Part shown: positions 56,046 to 64,000 of the stretch, in pieces
Position numbering within the stretch: the stretch's first letter is position 1
How the letters are laid out: every line of letters starts with the position of its first letter
NCBI RefSeq assembly: GCF_029407905.1
Contig: NC_073643.1
Span: forward strand, 37,234,501-37,298,500
Length of the DNA stretch: 64,000 bases
Source of the DNA: Bubalus kerabau
Taxonomy: Eukaryota > Chordata > Mammalia > Artiodactyla > Bovidae
Direction of reading: 5' to 3'
Translations under genes and position numbers: made by a program
Notes under the pieces: model-generated
What the model was told of the DNA's origin: nothing
Database searches by the model: none
The model's input: only the letters and a program-made list of their open reading frames with translations

Positions 56046-57884
56046 GAAGGAAGTGTGAGATTTGGGGTTATGCCTTTAAGTAACCAGAGAGCAATATCAG
56101 ATAGGAGCAACATAGCAAAGACCATCATAGATTAGCATGCTGACAAAAACCACTCTTATGTCTCTAAAGGAGAAAAAAGTATAGCATAAAGAGAAGGAAA
56201 ATGACAACATGTTTTGAGTTATTTTGTGCTTTACAGTCATCTGTGGTTTTTAGGCCACAGGTAAATGCTCATTGTTGCCAAGCAGCAGGAGCTTGGCTGG
56301 AGCTTGGGTGAGCAGCTGGTTGCAGGAGCTGCAGATTTCATACAAGCAAAGGATGAAGACCCTGCTAGTGTGGTATTCCCTTGTGGTGAGCTGGAGGAAT
56401 AGAGACAATGGTGGTCTGACTTTGCAGGTGTGTGGGTGTTGGAGAATGGGGCTGGGAGAAATCCAGGGGCCCTGTCTCAGCTATGGGAGGTTGTTGCATT
56501 TTCCCTCTCTTTCCGCTTCAGTGTTGTGCTCTGTCTTCTCTCAGCAGGCACTGCAGCTGGTGTTGACCTGAGGCTTGTTCAGCCAGCTGCTGCAGAAACA
56601 CCAGACAGGTCCTGGGATGGAGGACGCAGGAACAGGGAGGCACACATCTGCCTTGGAAACTACATTTGCCTGGGATTATTCCTAGTAGGAAGTGGTTCCC
56701 ATATCCCACCTGTGCTGCCTTGGAACTGAGATATCATGGTTGTTTCACAAGGAAACTGATCTGATTCCATTTTTCTGTGTGTGTGTTTTTAAAGATTTCA
56801 TTTTGTTAATCATTTTTTATCAAAGTATAGTTAGTGTATTAGTGATCTTAATTTTTTCTTTGTTGACATCCTCAACCTCTGTTGCATTTTAGAGATCCTT
56901 TAAGGAACTAGAAAAACTGCAGGAGCACTGCGCTATGCCTGGAGAATTGGTTACCGTCAGTAGCTAAGGTTGTTTACTGTCCTGATTGTCATCTCTCATG
57001 GAGAATTTTCAGATTTTCCAATGAAAAAGTTATCCTTCTTTGGCTTTGTGATGTTGTGTATAGCTCCTTTTACCTCTTACATGGGACTGGATTCGCCTCA
57101 CTTCAATCCTGGATCCCACAGCCTGCTCTAGGCAACATTGAGCTGGTAAACCAAAGGAATATGTACCTGACACTGCGTGGGTGATGTGGCAGAAGCCACC
57201 AAACTAGAGTGTCCTGATACTGGGCCCTCAGGTTGAGCAGCCTGGTTGTGTGCAATGATGTGGACTTCAGTTTGCCTTTCTTCTCTTCTTCATGATACCA
57301 ATTTCATTATTAAAGAAGAAGTAAGCAAGAAGCCTAATACAATCTACAAGGGAAGAAAAGCGTGGTTGAACAGAAGGGCTGCATTTTGGTTTCAGGCACA
57401 AGGTGGGAGAGCCTATGTATGGTGCAGAGGGTGCTGAAATTGTAAATATAAATCATTAAATCTGCCAAGTAATGGTCTATAAATACCTAGTGTAAAAGAA
57501 GATTCTCATTTACATTTAAATAATGTAGATTTCTTAGGTTTTACTATAAAAATGTACTATTAATGCAAATATTATTTGGCAATGAAAGTAAATATACTAC
57601 ACAGAGTTATTAATTTGTTATACACAGTCATCTATTTTTAAATATTGGCTTATCATGAATGGTCTTTGTCATACTTATGAGCCCAATTTGTTAAAGTGGC
57701 AAGAACTAGAGACAGGAAATGGAGATTCACGGAATTAGAAAATGCATTAGGTTTGGATTGAAAGTGAATCTTTTTTGTATTTGTTTGATATAAACTAGCT
57801 TGCTGGTACATTTGTCATTGCTATTAAGAGGCCCATCTAACACTTTTCTCTTCCTGTCAAACATACCTGAACTAGTGAATTTTA
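56046..57884. other. No gene recognised
   Basis: Moderate-GC block at 56270-56730 with frames on both strands and a splice-acceptor-like pyrimidine run before 'cag' at about 56545. No protein family is recognisable, so no exon is called. Confidence 0.35.
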
Positions 57885-58320
57885 GAAAAGTTATGACCAA
57901 CCTAAATAGCATATTGAAAAGCCGAGACATTACTTTGCCAACAAAGGTCCATCTAGTCAAGGCTATGGTTTTTCCTGTGGTCATGTATGGATGTGAGAGT
58001 TGGACTATGAAGAAAGCTGAGCGCCAAAGAATTGATGCTTTTGAACTGTGGTGTTGGAGAAGACTCTTGAGAGTCCCTTGGACTGCAAGGAGATCCAACC
58101 AGTCCTTCCTAAAGGAAATCAGTTGTGAATATTCATTGGAAGGGCTGATGTTGAAGCTGAAACTCCAATACTTTAGCCACCTGATGCAAAGAGCTGACTT
58201 ATTAGAAAAGACCCTGATGCTGGGAAAGATTGAAGGCAGGAGGAGAAGGGGACGACAGAGGATGATATGGTTGGATGGCATCACGGACGCAATGGACATG
58301 AGTTTGTGTAAGCTCCAGGA
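57885..58320 (+). mobile_element. BovB fragment lacking its 3' end
   Basis: Sense BovB from 'gaaaagttatgaccaaccta' to 'tgtgtaagctccagga'. The C-terminal frame is open over most of it ('RIDAFELWCWRRLLRVPW'). The last 70-100 bp and the tail are missing. L1 sequence follows at once. Confidence 0.93.
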
Positions 58321-58890
58321 ACTCACTTCAATTAATATGAAACAGGCAGGCTCAATGTAAAAGGATGGAAAAGTGTATCATGGAAACAGTAATCAAAAGA
58401 AAGCTAAGGTGGCTATATTAATATCAGATAAGGTAGGCTTCATAGCAAATAAAACAACTACAGATAGAGAGAGACAGTTTATAATAAAAGGATCGTTCAC
58501 CAAGTTGATATAGGAATTCTACATGTCTGTGCACCAAACAACAAAGCAGCCAACCATGTGAAGCAAAAACTTATAGATGAAAGGAAAAATAGACAAATCC
58601 ACAGTTATGGTAGGAGACTTCAACACCTCTGTTTCAGCAATTGTGAGAACAAGTGAGAAGATGAGCAAAGATATTGAAGAATACAGCAGCACCATCAACC
58701 ATCAGGCTGGCATTTATAGATCACTCCACCCATCAAAAGTAGAACATGCATTCAAGTACCCACAGACCATATACCAAGATGGGCTGTATCTTAAGCCATA
58801 AAACAAGCCTCACCAAGTTTGAATGAATTGAGATGGTCCTTTGACCACGATGGACTCAAAAGTAGAAATCAGTAAGGGAATGAGAGCTCC
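58321..58890 (+). pseudogene. L1 ORF2 endonuclease-region remnant
   Basis: Translated pieces show 'VAILISDKVGFIANKTT', 'CAPNNKAA', and 'VMVGDFNTSVSAIVRTSEK', matching the L1 ORF2 endonuclease order, with GDFNT a catalytic motif. It is followed by the equivalent of the 'DIYRTLHP' region ('GIYRSLHPSKVEHAF'). Several frameshifts and a stop make it non-functional. Divergence fits an old L1M element, into or beside which BovB was placed. Confidence 0.8.
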
Positions 58891-59056
58891 AGCTATTTGG
58901 GCTTTCTGTTTTGTTTCTCTAACATATTAAACCCGTCCACACCACTTGAGGTCTCTGTCTAGATGTCTTTCCTCAGGTTTTCTGCTGACTTACTCATCTA
59001 AACTCTAAATTCACCACCATCTCAGAAACTTTGGTAGTTACCTTATCTAAAGAAAA

Positions 59057-59272
59057 TTTGGGTTTCCCTGGTGGGTCAGTCGGTAAAGAATCTGCCTGCA
59101 ATGAGGAGACCTGGGTTCCATCTCTGGATTGAGAAGATCTCCTGGAGGAGTGCATGGCAACCCACTCTAGTATTCTCCCCTGGAGAATCCCCATGGAGAG
59201 TGGAGCCTGACAGGCTACAGTCTTTGCAGTTGCAAAGAGTCTTACCTGACTGAGTGACTAAGCACACAAAGG
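59057..59272 (+). mobile_element. Bov-tA SINE, full length
   Basis: tRNA head 'tttccctggtgggtcagtcg' through the Bov-A unit to 'tgactgagtgactaagcaca'. Confidence 0.9.
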
Positions 59273-59355
59273 AATTTTGCACAACATCGTCTGGCTACTA
59301 TCTTCTTGACTTCACCACCCTCCATCAACTTTTGTATTAGTCTGCATTTTCTTAG

Positions 59356-59462
59356 TACCAGGTGGCTCAGTGGTAAAGAATTTGCCTGAAAAATCCCATG
59401 GATAGAGGAGCCTGATGGACCACAGTTCATAGGGTTGCAAAGAATTGGACATGACTGAACAT
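59356..59462 (+). mobile_element. Bov-tA SINE with internal deletion
   Basis: Head 'ggtggctcagtggtaaagaa' jumps at 'tttgcctgaaaaatcccatg' straight into the Bov-A unit and ends 'ttggacatgactgaac'. About 90 bp between two GCCTG motifs of a normal copy are missing. Confidence 0.88.
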
Positions 59463-59550
59463 GCATGCATGCACTTACTAATATCTGAAATTACCTTTTC
59501 TGTTGTTTACTTATTTATGAGCCGGTATTATACACAAGAATATTAGCTTC

Positions 59551-59675
59551 AGGAGACTTCCCTGGCAATCCAGTGGTTAAAACTCCATGCTTCCACTGCA
59601 GGGGTGTGGGTTTGTTCCCTGGTTGGAGAACTAAGGTCATGTATGCTGCATGATGCAGCCAAATAAATATATGTG
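59551..59675 (+). mobile_element. CHR-type SINE
   Basis: Sense CHR: 'gacttccctggcaatccagt', 'tgggtttgttccctggttgg', 'ctgcatgatgcagcc' and tail 'aaataaatatatgtg'. Confidence 0.85.
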
Positions 59676-59689
59676 TAAGTTTCAGAAAA

Positions 59690-59772
59690 GTAGGGATTAC
59701 ACTTGCTGTATCCCCAGTCCCAGCCTCTGGGGCGGTAAGTGCTGAGTAAGAATTTGTTGAATGGATTGTAGA
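59690..59772 (+). mobile_element. L2 3'-end fragment
   Basis: 'gctgtatccccagtcccagc' then 'gagtaagaatttgttgaatg', the sense L2 terminus. Confidence 0.6.
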
Positions 59773-60174
59773 TTTCAGTCACCTAGGTAGCCACATATAC
59801 TAGTTATCCAAAGATACTCTCTCTGTCACAGAAAGCCACTAGGGGTCTTGTGAAAGTTAATAAATAAACTCTTTACTGCATGCAAATGAGACAAAGAGAA
59901 CTAGCCTCTCTCTGTTTAGCTAACCTTTGGTTCATATGTTTGTTTTCCCAGCTAAGGAAACTCTTAGGGGAGCTTGGGTTGAAACAGGACAAATGCTTAT
60001 AAGCATTCAGAAGCCTGCAGACTTAACTTATGGAACAAGGCTGGTGGTTCCCTGAAGCTGAGTGTAATAATGAAGTAAAAATGGAATTTAAAAATTAATA
60101 TTCTCTATTTTATAGAGCATTGCCAAGACTTGAAAATAGGTAAATGATTACCAAACAGTGGTTACCCTATCAAA
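59773..60174. other. No gene recognised
   Basis: Unassigned sequence. Confidence 0.4.
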
Positions 60175-60218
60175 TAGATATTAGATATAGATATAGATAT
60201 GATATAGATATAGATATA
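60175..60218. repeat. (GATATA)n hexanucleotide repeat
   Basis: About seven imperfect GATATA units. Confidence 0.9.
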
Positions 60219-60324
60219 ACAGATAACATACACATGCATATTAAGTGAAAAATCATTGTCAAGTTTTTGTTCCTTCTATTTTGAAGTTGGACATATGCTG
60301 TTGAGTAAATTGAAGAGATCATAA

Positions 60325-60495
60325 TGCATAGGTTTGGGAGTTTGATAGGTCTAGGGACCCAGTTCTTGGTTTGTCACTGGTTTTGTTGGGAGATACTAGG
60401 AAAGTCATTTTACTCTTTCAAGACTTAGTTACATCAACCATAAGAAGGGGAATGGCAAAAGCACCACTGTAGAGTTGCTATATGTATTTTAATAA
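60325..60495 (+). mobile_element. MIR-like fragment
   Basis: 'ggtctagggacccagttctt', 'aaagtcattttactctttca' and 'cataagaaggggaatggc' in sense MIR order, quite decayed. Confidence 0.45.
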
Positions 60496-61926
60496 GAAAA
60501 AAAATAATGCATTTTTAATTTGTTCCCTTGACACTGTCGTATACTGGGTGAAAGTAGTGAAGTAGTAAGTAGAGATCAAGTTATCTCCCTCCCCCTGTCC
60601 CCAACCACATAAAAATAATCAGACTTGCAAACTCAACAGTATCCTTGAATGTGTGTCATTTCCGTCAAAGTGGATGGAGACCTAGATGGTTATATTTGAG
60701 GCACATCCTTTTCTTGATTGACAGTCATGGTAGTAAATATCAAGTACCACTTGTATGTCTGGGGTGGGGCTAGGCTGTTGAGGTACAGAAATGAACAAAA
60801 AAATTAGGTCTTGGGAGAGAGATGGTCAGAAAAAAAAGGACCAGCTACAAGGCATATAGTAATTGCTGGAACTGACTCTGTGGACTGGGCTCTTTTGTAC
60901 CAGAGACAAAGGAACATACACCTTCCCTCAACAGTCTCCCAGGATGAGTGACCCTTCAGCCGATAAAGGTAGAGGAATCAGGCGGAGTTAACTTGCAGAG
61001 CAGAGAGGTATAGAAGAACACACATTCAGAGATTTGCTAGCAGTCTGGCTATGAAGAATTGCCATAAACTTGTTAGTTTTGTGATTTCCCAATCCCTAGG
61101 AATTTTATTTTCAATAGGTTTAGTTTTATTACATGTACTGAAAACACACTGAAAGCCTTTCCCCATTGTTAAAAAAAAAAGAATATCTGTTTGCTTCTCC
61201 CTTGGCATAATTTTTTGAAGACTTAACCAAATTATAAGGCATGAGGACCCTACAAAACCAGCTGCATTTGCAGGCACTGATGTGAGAGACATCAGTTCTG
61301 CCAATTAAATGTGGCGGATAGTGGATCTGCAGCGTGACTTATGCTGATGGCTGTGTGGTTGTTCCTTTTCTGTACACGATTAAACATTCCTCTGTGGACA
61401 GACGAGAGAGGTGCTCTCGAAAAGAGAGATGGTTAAGAACAACAGAGACCAAAAGGCATTTGGGAGTGATGACAAGAAAGTGGTAGAGACTTCTTGATAA
61501 ATAACGGTATGAAGTCTTTCAAGGGAGTATTGGCACTATTACTGAAAGCAAGGTCCCCACAATTATTAGTCACCATTCACTAAGTCCAGGAGGGGATAAA
61601 TGACATAAATTAGAATTCTGAGGATGTTCTCCTCACTGTAGCCTTGTGTCTCACATTGTGGTGGCAGGATTCAGATTTGCCTTTTTCAATTTCATATATG
61701 CAGTGAAGACTGATTACCTGCCACCTTTCTTCCCTCCCTGTCTTCCTTTCTTTAAAGTCCTTGCTGTTCAACTGGGGCATTTTATCTAAAAGTCCCATTC
61801 CTGCAAGTAGGTTTTCTTTAGTAGGTGCTTTTAAAATTCTCTCTTGCAAAAAATATTTGTGGAATTCTGTTTTGTTTCATTTTGCTTTCCTGCCCAAATC
61901 TTAAGACTAGGAGTCATTTAGCCTGA
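60496..61926. other. No gene recognised
   Basis: Unassigned sequence. Minus-strand frames at 61026-61304 and 61610-61849 have no recognisable family. Confidence 0.4.
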
Positions 61927-62300
61927 TTTTTTTTTTTTTTTTTTTGGTTCAGAAACTTGTCATTCTTTATTGTGGTTGCATGCCAGCTGTCAGGAGTTAG
62001 AGGCCAATCTTCAAGTCTATTTTATGGATTAAGCATTCTATTTTGTGTGCTTTGGAAGAATGGCCAAGTCCAACAGTGTATTTGGTCCCAATGAGATGCT
62101 CTCCCTTTTTTATTTTTCCACTCCACACACTCCATTCTTAAAATTATATAAAGGAAGTGGAACTCACTAGCTTGGAATTTAATCTGAGCATTGTTTAGTT
62201 TTTATGAACAGGGATGCTACTTTGATTGTATAGGAATTTCTCCCCTGGTAGCCCTATTCTCTTCACAGTTAGAAAAGGAAGCTTTTAGCAAAGGAGAAGC
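61927..62300 (-). pseudogene. Possible processed retrocopy 3' end, identity unknown
   Basis: A T19 tract (61927-61945) is followed on the plus strand by 'ggttcagaaacttgtcattc' and TTTATT at 61966-61971. On the minus strand that is AATAAA about 20 bases before an A19 tail, the hallmark of a reverse-transcribed mRNA. I do not recognise the source gene from the next 300 bp, the left limit is arbitrary, and no target-site duplication was found. Confidence 0.4.
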
Positions 62301-62869
62301 TGAGGCTAGCTGGGAAATCCACACTTGCTTGAGGTTGCTCATTAAATCAGGGTTCAGAGCAATGGGCTAACTGACTCCTAGCTCAGTCTTAGAGGAACAA
62401 CAATAGGAACACTGCTCTTCCACTTTGCATTTGTGAATTTAAGAGTGTGGAATCAAATGAGAACCAACCTCATCATTTTACACGAGGGGGAAAATCTTGA
62501 GGCCCAATTATTTGTCTAAAGATGTACATCAGATTATTGGCAGAGTCTAAATGCCAGCCTTGTTGTCACTTTAAAAATTTCATATAACCATCCTAAAACC
62601 ATCAAATGCTGCCTTCTCTGTGGTTTTACGCACTTGTTTGGTTCAATTTAATATTATAAATCTCTTCATTGGTTATCACCAGATGTCACATTTGGGATTT
62701 GTGATAAACCATGGAATTATTTTCATCTCTTTATATTTTACTTACCCATAGTATTGAAGTAAGATTATATTCTAACCTTGATAAACTTTGGGCAAGTGTT
62801 CTGGTCTTTGATTACATGGGCGTATCTAATTATTTTTAATGGGTTGTGCAACAACATACTGTCACGTCG
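62301..62869. other. No gene; possible MIR trace
   Basis: 'catcattttacacgaggggg' and 'gtctaaagatgtacatcag' (about 62470-62540) resemble an antisense MIR. The rest is unassigned. Confidence 0.4.
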
Positions 62870-62980
62870 AGTGGACTCCGGGAGTTGGTGATGGACAGGG
62901 AGGCCTGGTGTGCTGTGATTCATGGGGTTGCAAAGAGTCGGGCACGACTGAGCGACTGACCTGAACTGAACTGAACTGAT
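62870..62980 (+). mobile_element. BovB 3'-terminal fragment
   Basis: Only the last 110 bp of BovB, from 'gtggactccgggagttggtg' to 'cacgactgagcgactgacc' and a (TGAAC)3-4 tail. Strong match to the young BovB end. Confidence 0.92.
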
Positions 62981-64000
62981 AAATTATATTGGAACTTGAC
63001 TGTGTTTGTTAAGTCAGCCTTGTTGTATTCTTTGAGGTTGGTTGCTGGATCTCATATTGATATAAAGTCTGCCTTTGGGAGTCTTGTGGACATAATGTCT
63101 ACTGGTGGAAAATGAGTATAGCAGCATATTCTCCAAGTATTGGTTTTGTGTGATTTAATATTTAGAAATATAACTGAATCATTTTTCTGTTTTAAAACAT
63201 TTTCTGTTTGTCTAAAGAACTTAGTTGAACCAAGTTACGGGTTGGTGAAAAACGGAAACGTGCCAACATGCTGCCACATGTATTTTTTGGGAAGTGATTT
63301 TTGTTAGGGGAGAGGATAGTCATTCTGTTTATAGTATCTTTCCCAGGTGTGGTTTTACCAGTGTATAAAATAACTTCAGGTGGATTTGTGATTATTAAAA
63401 AATTCCTTAAAATGTTAAGAGGATTAAAAATCCTTAGATAGTAAAAATATCTTAAGACTTATCCATAAGATAGAAATTGGAAATCCTGCTATGCCTCTAA
63501 CAGAGGTACCCTCTGACACATATGTGCCAAGACTAATGGTGGTATTTAGTCCATGATGCTGGTTTTCATTTTATGGGTCTGAGCAGTGCTGGTGGCCAGG
63601 ACCCAGAGGAATCTTTGCCCCTCTCTGTGTACCAAGCTTTGTATAAATAATTTTCTCCTTTGTGTATGGGATGCAATTTTTCACCTGTATGTAGATTCTG
63701 TTGTGGTTAATAAGATGCAAAGTCATTTACAAGCATTAATGAATCCAAACTAGATTTGGGGGATTATGTCAATATATACTTTACTAAAAGCATAACTATT
63801 CATGTAGGAGCCCATGCCATTTATTGCTTCTATAATAGCTCCTTATACTTGAAAAAAACTTGGAATTACTGGTCAAAGTTAATTATCTTTGCTTTTGAGG
63901 ATAATCTGGGTTGATTTAATATTTTTGGTAATAATCTTTCAGAGACTTTGCTGAACACCAACAGCTGTCTTTGGTATTGCAAATGTGGTTCTACAGCCGC
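62981..64000. other. AT-rich stretch, no gene recognised
   Basis: No recognisable exon or young repeat to the window end. Confidence 0.4.

Noticed and set aside
56270..56730. Possible exon with a pyrimidine-rich acceptor-like run
   Set aside because: No recognisable protein, no paired donor that keeps a frame, and frames exist on both strands.
1..64000. CRISPR array, operon, phage or bacterial defence system
   Set aside because: Repeat content is plainly that of a ruminant nuclear genome; no regularly spaced repeats or dense gene arrangement exist.

Overview
This 64-kb window looks like non-coding nuclear DNA (intergenic or deep intronic) from a ruminant, most likely a bovid. The evidence is the repeat content: BovB (RTE-type) LINE pieces, tRNA-Glu-headed Bov-tA SINEs, dimeric BOV-A2 SINEs with CTG/CAG tails, and CHR-type SINEs of cetartiodactyls. 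Beneath these lie older mammalian layers: MIR, L2, L1M, MER5A, MaLR and other LTR remnants. All repeat names come from recognising family sequence by eye; no library search was run. Species and chromosome cannot be told from this.

I find no convincing host protein-coding exon, no functional RNA gene, no CpG island and no CRISPR array. The longest open frames are decayed BovB or L1 reverse-transcriptase or endonuclease frames, antisense shadows of repeats, or low-complexity tracts.

Layout. 1-9 kb: AT-rich sequence with L1M-like remnants, a SINE between two GT microsatellites, a CHR-2 SINE, an MLT1-like LTR, MIRs and a BOV-A2 dimer. 9.06-16.35 kb: the main structure. It holds a 2.35-kb minus-strand BovB (copy A) and a nearly full-length BovB (copy B). 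In copy B the 5' third (5' UTR plus endonuclease) is inverted relative to the 3' two thirds (linker, reverse transcriptase, 3' end). 16-38 kb: sparse old repeats (MIR, L2, L1M), several short 5'-truncated BovB 3' ends, CHR and Bov SINEs, and an antisense LTR fragment. 38.8-40.9 kb: an LTR-like element split by a third BovB (copy C), next to a second copy of the antisense LTR family. 41-50 kb: possible LTR relics, a hAT-type relic, a BOV-A2 nested in a CHR SINE, and a BovB 3' end whose flanks are duplicated over about 60 bp. 50-64 kb: more SINEs, MER5A, a BovB/L1 junction, microsatellites and a possible retrocopy 3' end.

No gene system operates here. The most informative result is that all three long BovB copies carry a 5' segment in inverted orientation. 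In copy B the geometry is what twin priming predicts, and copies A and B together form a roughly 2.2-kb diverged inverted repeat. No new functional system was found.
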